Assembly: GCA_030323885.1 (NCBI GenBank)
Contig: JASIRB010001073.1
Coordinates: 39,961 to 103,960 of the forward strand
Direction: 5' to 3'
DNA length: 64,000 bases
Source: Branchipolynoe longqiensis
Lineage: Eukaryota > Annelida > Polychaeta > Phyllodocida > Polynoidae
Shown here: piece by piece, positions 1-10,679 of the stretch
Layout of the letters: every line of letters starts with the position of its first letter
Position numbering within the stretch: the stretch's first letter is position 1
Program-made: the position numbers and the translations under genes
Notes under the pieces: model-generated
Databases searched by the model: none
The model's input: the letters and a program-made list of their open reading frames with translations, nothing else
What the model was told of the DNA's origin: nothing

Positions 1-183
1 AGGGACGAGAGGTTACGGTGACAGGGAGGGGATGTTGGAAGGTTGGAGATGACAGGCCGACAGATGGAGATGAGAGGGTGGAGAGCTATAGGCAGAAAGG
101 TGCTGAGTGGGCAGATGTTTGTGTGGGACTAACAGACCAGGGATGTGGTGTCATATGAGACCAGGGCCGGGCAGAATAGGTTG

Positions 184-345
184 CTTGGTTGTTGGAGTTT
201 TACGTCCTAGCAATATCTAAGGTCATAGCGGAATGGGTACCGACTTGTGACAGTGCACACTCATGGCGAGTTAATAGTGCTGCCCCACTGGGAGGCCAGG
301 ACCAGGACCTGATATCTTACTCAGTCACATTGTTATCCTGACACA
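184..345 (-). mobile_element. SINE-A fragment, 3' two thirds
   Basis: The plus strand opens with the reverse complement of the SINE-A tail (GGTTGTTGGAGTTTTACGTC) and runs through the conserved CACTCATGG and CCCACTGGG blocks to TTATCCTGACAC. The tRNA-like head is absent, so this copy is 5' truncated or broken. No TSD was seen. Confidence 0.85.
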
Positions 346-360
346 ATTGTTACTTATCGC

Positions 361-505
361 TGCTGCATCAAAATGATGGCATCGTACCCAAAAGCGGGGC
401 TCGAACCCACATTTCTGCCAATTCAGAGCGAGCGTCCATAACCATTATGCGACCTCGGCTCCCTGATGCCATCCTACCTATCCACACCTACTTGTCTGTG
501 TTGCA
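361..505 (-). mobile_element. Diverged tRNA-like repeat, related to the TRIM-t terminal repeat
   Basis: On the minus strand a region with ATAATGGTTATGGAC is followed by GGTTCGAGCCCC (B-box-like). The order of blocks (GGGAGCC, tRNA-like head, ATCATTTT) matches the TRIM-t LTRs at 19612, 33482 and 52244, but with many mismatches. It is either an old solo LTR or the tRNA-derived ancestor of that module. Confidence 0.55.
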
Positions 506-532
506 TTTCACTTAAGGAGGTGAGTGCAACTC

Positions 533-670
533 ACGCCGCACCCTAGCCTGGCCTTAGGCATTACTAGGGTAGGGCAAGGAGCAGTGGAATGAGTAAGACC
601 AATTGTCTGTGGTTGAAATCCCCCCCCCCCACCCCCCAAACCCCCAAACCCCCGTTTAATCAACAAATGC
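533..670 (+). mobile_element. SINE-B 3' region with poly-C stretch
   Basis: The segment GCATTACTAGGGTAGGGCAA, then GTGGAATGAG and AATTGTCTGTGGTTGAAAT, also occurs at 17790-17865 and 53740-53805. It is followed by a C run and TTAATCAAC. Read as the 3' part of a SINE related to SINE-A with a different tail. Confidence 0.6.
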
Positions 671-712
671 AATAAAACAAAATAAACATGTGGGTGTCCT
701 TATGCATGTACA

Positions 713-1632
713 TGTGGTGGTGTGTGCAGATGTGGTGGTTCATGCATATGTGGTGGTGTGTGCACATGTGGTGGTGTGTGCGCATGTGGTGGGTCATATG
801 CAATTGGTGGTGCATGCACATGTGGTGATGTGTGCATAAGCGGTGGTGTGTGCATATTTCTGCACATGTGGTGGTGCATGTGCACATGTGGTGGTGCATG
901 TGCACATGTGGTGGTGGGTGCTCATGTAGTGGTGCATGCACATGGGGTGGTGTGTGCGCATGTGGTGGTTCACACACATGGTGTGTGCGCATGTGGTGGT
1001 ATGTGCACATCTGGTGGTGTGTGCATGTGGTTGTTAGTGTGCATTTGGTGGTGCATGCACATGTGGTGGTGTATGCATGTGTGGTGGTGTGTGCACATGT
1101 AGTGGTTCATGCACATGTGGTGGTGTGTGTACATGTGGTGGTGTATATGCATGTGGTGGTGTGTGCACATCTGGTGGTGTGTGCATGTGGTGGTTAGTGT
1201 GCATTTGGTGGTGCATGCACATGTGGTGGTTTATGCATGTGTGGTGGTGTGTGCACATGTGGTGGTTCATGCACATGTGGTGGTGTGTATGCATGTGGTG
1301 GGGTGTGCACATGTGGTGGTGTGTGCACATGTGGTGCATGCACATGTGGTGGTGCATGCACATGTGGTGGTGTGTGCGCATGTCTTGGTCCATGTCATGG
1401 TGCATGCACATGTGGTGGTGTGTGTATCTGGTGGTGCATGCACATGTGGTAATGCATGTGCATGTGGTGGTTCATGCACATGTGGTGTGTATGCATGTGG
1501 TGGTTGGTGTGTGTGCATGTGTTGATGTATACGCAATTGGTGGTGCATGCACATGTGGAGGTGCATGCGCATGTGATGGTGCATGTGCTTGTGTTGGTGC
1601 GTGCGCTTGTGTTGGTGCGTGCGCATGAGGCG
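713..1632. repeat. GTGGTGGTGTGTGCACAT minisatellite
   Basis: About 920 bp of imperfect tandem units of 12-21 bp built on ATGTGGTGGTG and TGCACATG. Many unit lengths are multiples of 3, so several frames stay open on both strands. The His/Met/Cys/Trp-rich frames are not genes. Confidence 0.95.
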
Positions 1633-1757
1633 GGGTTCATTGATTAATGGTGGCTTTTTATCACACCGTATATGATTACTTGGATTGGCGTTCACTTAAT
1701 CGTCACAACCTCCGGCATCACCTCCACTTGTCCCTTCTCCACCATTCCTTCACTCTT

Positions 1758-1861
1758 GCACACCCCAACACACACACGCACACACACACTCACACACACT
1801 CACAAACACACACACTCAAACACCCACCCACTCACACACACACACTCACACACACACACCG
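1758..1861. repeat. CA-rich microsatellite
   Basis: Interrupted (CA)n with CACACACT variants, joining the sequence before it to the 22-bp array that follows. Confidence 0.95.
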
Positions 1862-1916
1862 CCCGGTTATGTCTCACCTCGGCCCGGCGAGCTTTAACCC
1901 GTAAAACACGCCGCCA

Positions 1917-2990
1917 CCAGCTGTCACACTCGCCACTCCCATCTGTCACACTCGCCACTCCCATCTGTCACACTCGCCACTCCCATCTGTCACACTCGCC
2001 ACTCCCATCTGTCATACTCGCCACTCCCATCTGTCACACTCGCTGCTCCCATATGTCACACTCACCACTCCCATCTGTCACACTCGCCACTCCAATCTGC
2101 TACACTCCCCACTCCCAGCTGTCACAGTCACTGCTTCCAGCTGTCACAGTCACTTCTTCCAGCTGTCACATTCATCACTCTCAGCTGTCACTGCTTCCAG
2201 CTGTCACAGTCACTGCTTCCAGCTGTCACATTCATCACTCCCAGCTGTCACACTCGCCACTCCCAGCTGTCACACTCGCCACTCCCAGCCGTCACACTCG
2301 CCACTCTCAGCTGTCACAATTCCTGCTTCCAGCTGTCACATTCATCACTCTCAACTGTCACACTCGCCACTCCCAGCTGCCACACTCCCCACTCCCAGAT
2401 GTCACAATCATTGCTTCCAGCTGTCACATTCATTACTCTGCTGTCACACTCGCCACTCCCAGCTGTCATATTCGCCATTCCCAACTGTCACAGCCACTGT
2501 TTCCAGCTGTCCCATTCATAACTCTCAGCTGGCACATTCGCCAATCCCAGCTGTCACACCCGCCATTCCCAGCTGTCACACTCGCCATTCCCCTCTGTCA
2601 CACACACCGCTGTCAGCTGTCAATAAGGACACAACAGCTGTCACTCTCACCACCACCCGCAGTCACACTCAGAGCCGTCCACTGTCACTCACTCCACTCC
2701 CAGCTGTCACACTCATCAGTGCTCAATTTCAAACTCATCACTGCCCACTGTCATACACATCACCACCAGCTGTCACATTCATCACCAGCAATGCTCACAC
2801 TCAAAACCGTCAGCTGTCAAACTCCCAGCCGTCCACTGTCACTACTCACCACTCTCAGCTGTCACACTCATCATTTCCGGCTGTCACATTTATCAGCACC
2901 AGCTGTCAATATCCTCAACCCCAGCTGTCACGCTCATCACTACCAGCTGTCACACTCACACAACACAGTTGCCAGATGTCACCCCCACTG
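1917..2990. repeat. 22-bp minisatellite (CAGCTGTCACACTCGCCACTCC)
   Basis: Units of about 22 bp with core CTGTCACACTCGCCACTCCC are nearly identical up to about 2600 and then decay to scattered CAGCTGTCAC motifs. A 457-codon open frame on the plus strand across this array is a by-product of units lacking stops. No domain is present. Confidence 0.93.
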
Positions 2991-3036
2991 CAGGCTCACC
3001 TGCGGTCATAGTCCCATTCACTCCGAATTGCCGGCC

Positions 3037-3152
3037 GCCGTGTAACCCACGCCCCCTCCCGCCCAAGCACCCCATCCCCCTCCCGCCTCCGCGCCCCCTC
3101 GCCCCTCCCGCCCCAGCTCCCCCTCCCGCCCCCCTCCGCCCCTGACACTCTC
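3037..3152. repeat. C-rich CCCTCCCGCCC tract
   Basis: Short pyrimidine-rich run of CCCCTCCCGCC type, abutting the 22-bp array. Confidence 0.85.
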
Positions 3153-3263
3153 ACCCCTGTTATCACCAGCATCACGGCCTCCCGCAGCCTCGCTTTCAAA
3201 ATCCCAGCCATTCCACACACCCAGATCTGTTCGGTCCACAAAGGCAGGCGTTGACTGCCCATC

Positions 3264-3309
3264 GACTATTGACTATTGACTATTGACTATTGACTATTGA
3301 CTATTGACT
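3264..3309. repeat. 7-bp tandem repeat (GACTATT)n
   Basis: Six to seven near-perfect copies of GACTATT. After it, 3310-3475 is AT-rich with nothing recognisable. Confidence 0.97.
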
Positions 3310-3475
3310 CTGCAATGATTGGGGTTGGCTAACTGTTTCCCTCTTGGGGAGAAACAATTAGTATAATGATCTGAGAATGCTGACTGAAATTGAATGTAAC
3401 ATATTAAAATTATAAATTCTCTAATCGTGACTACCAGCACTTATTTATTGATATGTATGTACAGACGATGGCATA

Positions 3476-3786
3476 TACCAGATGGGATATCCAAATGAGT
3501 TGAACGTCTGTCACGTTTTGATGAGTGTGGGATTTGAAGCAATGACTTAAATTGATATTTGTCACTTCCTAGCCAGACACTCGGCATTATTAGGATAGGG
3601 CAAGGACTGGTTGTTGGCTCAGTGTGAGGATAATATGACTGAGTGGGATATCAGGTCATGGTGCTGGTGGCCTGGTCTCCCAGTGGTGCAGGACTATAAA
3701 GTCGCCATGAGTATGTACGCAACAAGTTGGTACCCATTCTGATATGACCTTAGATGTTGCCAGGACGTAAAAGTCTAACAACCAAT
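3476..3786 (+). mobile_element. SINE-A, near full length
   Basis: A degenerate tRNA-like head (GGATATCCAAATGAGTTGAA) is followed by the whole SINE-A body: CTTCCTAGCC, GGATAGGGCAAGGACTGG, TGACTGAGTGGGATATC, ATAAAGTCGCCATGAGT, CTGATATGACCTTAGATGTT and a CTAACAACC tail. The stretch 3787-3985 after it shows nothing recognisable. Confidence 0.9.
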
Positions 3787-3989
3787 GACTTATAGTATAG
3801 CGCCTGACTTCAGCGACTCCTGTGATTGGTTAATCTCTGGCATGTGCAGACAATAGTTCAACGTCCAAATTTATCTTTCTTTCATTTGACTGTTCCTTCG
3901 ATAACGAAGGTTCAAATGGACAACGCTCCTTCTTTGCACTGAACTTCCTCCTTCAGTTACCCCCTCCTTATACCCTCCACACACACCAG

Positions 3990-4957
3990 TTGCTTTAATG
4001 ATTCACCCTCTACCCACACACTCCACTCGCTTTACGACACCGGCCACACACCCCAGTTGTTTTACGACACCCTCCACACACCCCAGTTGTTTTACGACAC
4101 CCTGTACATACCCCAGTTGTTTTACGACACTCTCCACACACCCCAGTTGTTATATGATACCCTCCACACACCCCAGTTGTTTTACAACACCCTCTACACA
4201 CCCCAGTTGTTTTACGACACCCTGTACAGACCCCAGTTGTTTTATGACACTGCCTACACATCCCAGTTGTTTTACAACACCCTCCACCCAACCCAGTTGT
4301 TTTATGACACCCTCCACCCACCCCAGTTGTTTTATGACACCCTCCACACACCCCAGTTGTTTTATGACACTCTCCACACACCCTAGTTGTTTTACGACAC
4401 CCTCTACACACCCAAGTTGTTTTATGACACTGGCTACACCCTCTGTTGTTTTATGATACTCTCCACCCACCCCAGTTGTTTTATGACACCCTCCACCCAC
4501 CCCAGTTGTTTACAACACCCTCCACCCATCCCAGTTGTTTTATGACACCCTCCACATACCCAAGTTGTTATATGACACCCTCTACACACCCCAGTTGTTT
4601 TACGACACTCTCCACACACCCCAGTTGTTTTATGACACCCTCTACACACCCCTGTTGTTTTGCGACACCCTCCACACATCCGAGTTCCTATACGACACCC
4701 TCTCACGCCACAGTTGCTTTACAAGACACTCTCACACCTCAACCCCTTTACGATACCCTCCACATTTTATACAACATCTTCTACACCCACACTTCTTTTA
4801 CGACACCTACTTGTTTTATGACACCCTCCACACCACCCATTTGTTTTATGACATGCCACTACACACCCCAGTTCATTTACAACATCCTCTACACCTGCAC
4901 TTGTTTTACGACACCCTCCACACCCCCCAGTTCCTTTACGACACTCCCCCTCTCCAC
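3990..4957. repeat. 30-bp minisatellite (CCCAGTTGTTTTACGACACC...)
   Basis: About 30 units of 30 bp with core CACCCCAGTTGTTTTACGAC. Unit length is divisible by 3, so Thr/Pro/Ser/Cys/Phe-rich peptides repeat every 10 residues in several frames on both strands. The array runs into the broken LTR at 4958. Confidence 0.95.
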
Positions 4958-5225
4958 ACTCTGGTTTTATATAGGTACATGGGTTCATTGTAGAGTATCA
5001 TACCACACCACCTCCTTCCCCCAATGGGAATCTAGTATTCCTGGTCCTACCAATAGGAATCGAGTATTCCTGGTCTCTATGGATACCAGTGGTCTGACCA
5101 TCACCAGTAGCTGTATGGGCCCATGGCCACCACCTACCTTGATCTTTTGAGTGTGGTGACCCCTACCACCCAGACCTGCCAGCACCACTATGTTTATTTA
5201 CATCCCACTCAGGCACCACCAACCC

Positions 5226-5275
<50 letters not shown>

Positions 5276-5298
5276 CTGGTCACGTACACGATCAGTTG
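4958..5298 (-). mobile_element. 3' LTR (truncated) of LTR retrotransposon
   Basis: On the minus strand this starts at about TGTACGTGACCAGGTGCATA and continues through a TA microsatellite, GGTGGTGC and CCCATTGG blocks. It aligns with 6861-7257 plus 7736-7782 and with the plus-strand LTR at 32510-32972. The distal ~90 bp are missing: the copy ends in the 30-bp minisatellite. Confidence 0.75.
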
Positions 5299-5299
5299 T

Positions 5300-6430
5300 T
5301 GCATTGACAGTGCGACTGGAGTGTGCCTACTTACACCAGCATTTTCTACCCCGACTGACTGCCCTAGGTTTACGTGCGGCAATCCACCACATATGCCTTG
5401 GTTGTAAGAATTGACACAAGATGGTGTGGCAGCGTTCACAGCATCAATCGCCGACTGCTCAGAAACTACACTGCCTAATGACAAGTTACTCATGCACTTC
5501 CTAAGAGACTTTATTTCACCCTGAAGTGACTGCATGACCTGAATATCTGAACCAGAGGATTTAGAACCTCTGGAAGAAGAGAAAGACTTGGAAAGATCCA
5601 AAGAAGTACCAATTAGGCTATCTATTTGCTCACAAATAGCTAAATTCGCAAGACATGATTTTGCATGTCTGCTGCCTGATAGCAGACGTATCACTGAAAA
5701 TAGACATTTCAATGGCTTCTTCAAGAGTTTTTGGTCGGTTCGTTTCCACATACCACATGGTATTATTATCAAGTAAGGAATCTCAAAATCTCGAAAGGAG
5801 TATTTCGAAGGTGTCAGTACCGAAAACTGCACTTGGGAGATCTCAGCCTTTCACTGCCGCAGTCATAAAATGCTCACAGTATGCAGCTACTGTTTCCCCT
5901 TCTTGCTTCATAGCCATCACTACCCCCTTCAGGTGACTACGTTCATCCGCTGTCAAAAATGTTGACGCTATCACTTCCTTAATTTCTCTCCAGGACCTAG
6001 CATTTTCATGCTGAAAAGTTGTGGAAAGAACTTCATGCAGCGTTCCTGTTGCATTGGACAAAGCAAAACGAATAATGTCCAGGTCTGAAACAGCAGCAAG
6101 AGTCCCTATACATTCAATCAAATCAATCCAATTATGTAACGCTCCTCTGTCTGACCCGGCTAATAGGGCAACAGACTTGCCATACACCTTTAATTATCTA
6201 CACCTATCTTCAACCTGTAAAAGTTTCCATGCCTCCCTGCATTCTTCTATTTCTTCACGTATTTCTGTCCTATCCCTTATTTCTGAAAAACGCCCCTCCT
6301 GCTCTTCTTTAAGAATATCTAACCTAAGTGCCATAAACTTAGACCATGCTTCTACCGCTCCCGTTTCAGATGAATAATTGCCCAGTGTACACTGACCTTG
6401 GAACCATTGTTGAAACTCATCACGCAACGA
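5300..6430 (-). pseudogene. Gag-like remnant of LTR retrotransposon
   Basis: Three broken minus-strand frames (6427-6194, 6187-5843, 5832-~5285) lie between the LTRs. The middle piece has features seen in retrotransposon Gag: a Trp-containing helical region (HNWIDLIECIG), then SWREIKEVIASTF and a helical end with EGETVAAYCEHF. The frames are separated by stops and a frame change, so no intact product is expected. No protease, reverse transcriptase, RNase H or integrase was found before the LTR starts, so the element is gag-only or internally deleted. Host exon is an alternative reading, but the flanking LTRs and the downstream primer-binding motif argue against it. Assignment to Gag rests on pattern and context, not a search. 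Confidence 0.6.
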
Positions 6431-6850
6431 TTCCTCCCTTGCTCATTCGTGTGAGTGGCATCTTCAAGCTGCTATTGTATGCGGTGGTAGAAAAGATTTA
6501 GAAGAATTCAATCCAAGTATAGAAATGTCTGTAAAGAAGAAGAAATAGTTTTTAAAACACCGATGTAGTGTATCACTACTGTCATAAGGTTAAAGAAAGG
6601 CCAAAAGTAGTCCCGTATGAAAAAATAAATGTTGTCGGTGACGCGAGGCTTCAATGACAAAACATTACAGACATACCATCAATAAAGTGTAGCGGACTTT
6701 CCAAAATAGCGGTATTGTCGGAAAAATCATCGACAACCCAAATTCCGAAGAATTTCAAACCCTCACAGAGTAAAAAAAAAATAGAAGAAAAAACACTACC
6801 TACGCAGCGCACCAAACAAGCACTAACACCAGCAAGTATCTATAACTGTC
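6431..6850 (-). mobile_element. 5' leader of the LTR retrotransposon
   Basis: Sequence between the primer-binding site and the first gag-like frame. It is AT-rich with a short A run at 6772-6781 and no ORF of note. Confidence 0.5.
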
Positions 6851-6860
6851 ATGGTCACCA
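6851..6860 (-). other. Primer-binding-site-like motif
   Basis: On the minus strand TGGTGACCAT directly follows the LTR 3' end, as TGGTGACCAC does at 32973. TGGTGACC after an LTR is typical of BEL/Pao and some Gypsy elements. Confidence 0.6.
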
Positions 6861-7782
6861 GTTTGTAGAATCTGATGCTCGGATATGTGGCTGTGTACAT
6901 AGGCTATGGGGAAAACAATACAGACAAAGAAAAAGGAAGACAGCAAAGTATAATAGAAGAGACTCCAGCCCTCTGGTTTATTGTTTATATAGTTACATGG
7001 GTTCATTGTAGAGAATCATACCACATCCTTTCCCCAATGGGAATCTAGCATTCCTGGTCTCCATGGATACCAGTGGTCTGCCCACCACCAGTAGCTGTAT
7101 GGCACCCATGGCCACCACCAACCTTGACCTCTTGAGTGTGGTGACCCCTACCTCAGCAGAAGGGCTAGACCCTGAGTGCAATCACACCCAGACCAGCCAG
7201 CACTACTACGTCTATTTACATCTCAGTGAGGCCCCACCAACCCATATATATATATATAAGAGTCAGCCTCATGAAAATGGGCCAGTTGATGGTCAATTGA
7301 AGATGTCGGCATCACAATTCTTAAAAGTGTAGTGCATCTCTTTGTTTCATATTAAATTATCCTAGAAATAGAAATAAGGTTGTTGGCTTTTCTCGACCTT
7401 TACATTCAGGATAAATTTAAGGACTTTCCAACACCTCTGTTAATGCTAAACTATAATTATACCGATTGACGCCAACATCCAATGATCGACGCCAACAACT
7501 TTAATAGATGTCGGTGTCACAATTCTTAAAGTGTAGTGTATTTCTTTGTTTTATATTAAATTATCCTAGAAACAAATAAGGTTGTTGTATTTTCTCGACC
7601 TTCACATTCAGGATAAATTTAAGGACTTTCCAACACCTCTGTCAATGCTAAATTATAATTATACCGATCGACGCCAACATCCATGCTCGACGCCGACAAC
7701 TTTCCCCAATTGGCCTCTTTTAGTGATCCTGCCTCATATATATAAATATATATATGCACCTGGTCACATACACCGATCGGAA
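6861..7782 (-). mobile_element. 5' LTR, interrupted by a TIR element at 7258-7735
   Basis: Minus-strand LTR in two parts: 7782-7736 (TGTGACCAGGTGCATATATA) and 7257-6861. The central part matches the 3' LTR at 4958-5298 block for block, and the break falls inside the LTR's TA microsatellite. A TATATAAACAATAAACCAGA-like TATA/polyadenylation region lies near 6980. Confidence 0.75.
7258..7735. mobile_element. TIR element with two 205-bp internal repeats
   Basis: The ends form an imperfect inverted repeat of about 30 bp (AGTCAGCCTCATGAAAATGG against AGGCAGGATCACTAAAAGAG). Inside are two direct copies of ~205 bp, 7301-7505 and 7506-7702, about 90% alike, each starting AGATGTCGG and ending in GACGCCRACAACTTT. 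It sits in the TA repeat of an LTR. No ORF. Confidence 0.7.
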
Positions 7783-7937
7783 TATTTTACATACCCTTGC
7801 CCAACACACCAACTCCTTGGTGGCATCCCCCGCCCATCCTCCCTGAACAACATAATATGCCTAATGCAGCCTCCCTCCCACATCCCTGAGTTTCTTTACG
7901 GAGCCTCCATGCACACAATCCAATTGCTGTATAACTT

Positions 7938-8385
7938 CCTCTAATCTCCTCCCCTCCCCTGTCCCCCTCCCATGTCCTCCCCATCTCCTCCCGCTACTCC
8001 CTCCCGTACCCCATCCCCTTCCCCCTCCCGTGCCTCCCTCCCTCCCTGAACCCCCTTTCCCACTCCCCATTCCCCTCCTCTTCCTCCCCATCTCCTCCTG
8101 TCCTCTCCATCTCCTCCCCTCCTCCCCCTCTCCTCCCATCCCTTCCCCTCCCGCTCCTTCCTCCCCTACCCTGTTCCCCATTCCCCCCTCCACTTCCCCC
8201 CCTCCCCCCTCTACTCCTCTACTCCCCTCTCCCCCTCTCCCTTCTCCCCTCCCCATCCCACCTCCCCTTCCCCAACCACCTATCCACCTCCCCTCCCCTC
8301 TTCCTCCCTCTCCCTCTGCCCTCTCTCACTCCTCCCCTCCCCCTCCCCTACCACACCCCTTCCCCTGCTCGCCATGCATTATTCA
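7938..8385. repeat. C-rich polypyrimidine tract
   Basis: About 450 bp of CCCCTCCC/CTCCT units. Pro/Ser- and Gly/Arg/Glu-rich frames here are artefacts of composition. Confidence 0.92.
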
Positions 8386-8620
8386 GGCGGGCGGGTATTA
8401 TACTTTACTCGTTAGAGGCGCGCTGGTCGGAGGGCCGATTTCCTATTGCAGTTTGCGTGTTGACCCAGGTCGCCTCCCCCGCTCCCCGGGATGGCTCCGT
8501 CTGAGATCTCTCAATTCCACGCGGACCCCTTCCGGTCTCACTGCGCATGCCTGACGCAGCTATCGTAGCGCAGTATTCGCCATTATGCAGCTCTGTTTCG
8601 ATGGATGCGCTCGCCCTGCT
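8386..8620. promoter_or_regulatory. CpG-rich unique patch, possible promoter
   Basis: A non-repetitive stretch with many CpGs between a C-rich tract and a CTT tract. It includes CTGCGCATGCCTGACG, close to an NRF1 half-palindrome. No coding exon follows it that I can recognise, so promoter function is only a possibility. Confidence 0.3.
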
Positions 8621-8639
8621 GTAGTACTCCTCCTATACT

Positions 8640-8990
8640 TCTTGCTTCTTCTTCTTCTTCTTCTTCTTCTTGTCTTGTTCCTCTTGTTCCTCTCCTTGTT
8701 CTATTTCTTTGTCTCCATTTTTTTCTTTGTCTCTCTGTTGTCTCTATCTCTTCCATATTCCTCTTTGATTTCTTCTTTTACTTCTGTTTCTTCATCTCCA
8801 TCTACACTCCTCCCATACTCCTAGCTTCTTCTCCTTTTTCTTCTTCGTCTTCTTCTTCTTCTTCTACAACTACTACTACTATTTCTTCATCTCCATCTTT
8901 TTCCGTGTCTCTGTTGTCTGTATCTCCTCCTTATCCTTTTTTTCCTTCCTCTTCTTCGTCTTCTTTTTATTCGATTTCTTCATCTCCATC
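8640..8990. repeat. CTT/TTC-rich microsatellite tract
   Basis: (CTT)n at 8645-8672 and scattered TCTTCTTCTTC blocks to 8990. Leu/Phe/Ser-rich open frames are compositional. Confidence 0.92.
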
Positions 8991-8991
8991 C

Positions 8992-9334
8992 GGGATGGCC
9001 GAATGAGTTCGAGCGTCCGTCTCCCGTGCTGGTAGATCGTGGGGTCGTGGGTTCGAGTCCCGGTCGAGTCAAACCAATGACTTTAAAATTGATACTTGTC
9101 GCTTCCTAGCCAGGCGCTTGGCATTATTAGGATAGGGCAAGGACTGGTTGGCTCAGTGTCAGGATAATCTGACTGCATGGGATACTAGGTCATGGTGCCC
9201 GCGGCCTGGTTTCCCAGTGGGACAGCACTATAAAGTCGCCATGAGTGCACACTGTCACAAGTCGGTACCCATCCTGATATGACCTTAGCTGTTGCTAGGA
9301 TGTAAAACAACAACAAACAAACAACAACAAACAA
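8992..9334 (+). mobile_element. SINE-A, full length with perfect 12-bp TSD
   Basis: The 343-bp copy lies between two perfect copies of TCATCTCCATCC (8980-8991 and 9335-9346). The head carries an A box (TGGCCGAATGAG) and a B box (GGTTCGAGTCC). The tail is AAACAACAACAAACAAACAA. This is the best reference copy in the window for the element's ends and its retrotransposition hallmarks. Confidence 0.97.
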
Positions 9335-9479
9335 TCATCTCCATCCATTTCTTTGTCTCTTTGTTCCTATCTATCTCCTCCTCATCCTTCTTTGATTTCG
9401 TCTTCGTTTTCTTCTTCTGCTTTCCTGTCTTCAATTTCTTTGTCTCCATTGACACTCTTTGTGTATTGTATGTACATAT

Positions 9480-9545
9480 GCTCATATATATATGTATATA
9501 TCTATGTTTATTTGTATGTGTTTATGTGTATGCATATATAGGCAG
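9480..9545. repeat. TA/TG microsatellite
   Basis: Interrupted ATATATGTATATAT and TGTATGTGTTTATGTG repeats. Confidence 0.85.
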
Positions 9546-9555
9546 ATACAATATA

Positions 9556-9744
9556 CACTAAAACCTCCAATTAATCCCCTCCACAGATCAACCACTTCCC
9601 TATATCGATCGCTTTATTTGGGTCCCAAATGACCACCTATACAATACCATTGTAATGATATAAAAGCTCCCTAAACCGACCACCTCCCTAAAAGGACCAT
9701 TTAAAGTCAGTCCATGGTCGATCGATTTAGAGAGGTTTTCATGA
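9556..9744. mobile_element. Tigger/Pogo-like MITE
   Basis: The left end CACTAAAACCTC and the right end GAGGTTTTCATG are inverted repeats. The interior repeats CGACCACCTCCCTAAA-type motifs. TIRs of the form CANTRAAACCTC are typical of Tigger/Pogo-group non-autonomous elements (recall, not a search). Confidence 0.65.
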
Positions 9745-10200
9745 TGATGCTGTCGGTCGCAATGCGACAAAGACTGCTTTCATTAATTAAACTGCCGCTC
9801 TCCAATTAGATCTCTGCTGTGAGAGTGATGTTATTTCATGTGGTTGGACATTTCCTAAAAGCTGCTAGCAAAGTGTTGAAGTGCTGCTGGCTTTTGCAAG
9901 TTACTAGCGGCACTCTCTCGGGGAGCAAATAGAGGTCTCATACCGGCAAGAACACGTCAAGACAGGCGCAAGCTATTTGTCCCTGCAGTGACTGGTCGGG
10001 TGATGTTGGGAGTTCCATTCATCACCACCCTTAATGCTGCCACAGTAACATGGTTTTCTGTTAGGGTTTACTCCCTTAGCCTTTGGTTCTGTCAAGAACC
10101 TATACCACAAGGCAGTGGTTTACAACTTTGCAAGGCAGGGGCGTCAAACTCCCTGAGGTATTTAACACCTAAGGTATCAGAGGAACTGCAATACCCGCAT
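9744..10200 (-). mobile_element. Composite repeat: LINE 3' end joined to a ~350-bp unknown segment
   Basis: 9744-9840 is the reverse complement of the LINE 3' end seen at 26349-26644 and 63385-63497 (CATCATCAT tail, TGCTGTCGGTCGCAATGCGA, CTCTCTGCTGTGAGAG-like). 9841-10200 matches 63050-63380 in the opposite orientation. Both loci keep the same segment-to-tail order, so the two pieces form one repeat unit. No intact ORF is present. Confidence 0.7.
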
Positions 10201-10439
10201 ACCTACTAGAGAGGTTTGACTGTATACATAAACATGCCCTATTACCCTTTATGGGAATACAAACCAGGACACTACCCGTCACAGTTGGAGGACCTTCAGG
10301 CATAGAACCGATCAGGGCCACATTTGTTCTCTTGCATCATATATTTGTGGGCACGGACTGAGAAAGTATGAATGTAGTTCCTCACCTAGACGTGGGCACC
10401 ACCAGCAATTGGTCAGACCTGCATCTCCATGGTCTCTGA

Positions 10440-10600
10440 CGGCTGGATTTTAAAATCTGGCACCAATATCATTGGGATGTTGCAATTGAACAGGAACATC
10501 CTGCCTAGAGCGACACTCGAACCGGGGTCATATCCACCAGTGTCCTAACCATTAGGCTATGTTAGACTCCCTGGGACAACACATACCTATCTGGGTATGT
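10440..10600 (-). mobile_element. tRNA-like SINE fragment
   Basis: On the minus strand CCTAATGGTTAGGACACTGG (A-box region) is followed by CCCCGGTTCGAGTGTCGC (B-box region). The A-box region resembles that of the TRIM-t LTR, but the 3' half differs. It is not a plausible intact tRNA. Confidence 0.55.
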
Positions 10601-10679
10601 ATCATTTCACCTGGAGTGGTGATTGTAAATAACTACGCCTGTAGCATTTATGCTCTACATATTGTGTGTGACACATTCA

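Noticed and set aside
1672..3045. 457-codon Thr/Ser/His/Pro-rich open frame
   Set aside because: It lies in the 22-bp minisatellite. The peptide simply translates the repeat, with no signal peptide, domain or splice evidence.
5588..5936. Plus-strand frames of 62 and 93 codons
   Set aside because: Antisense shadows of the gag-like remnant on the minus strand.
9050..9070. tRNA-like GGTTCGAGTCCC at the SINE-A head
   Set aside because: Part of the SINE promoter. No full cloverleaf is expected and the TSD-flanked element explains it.
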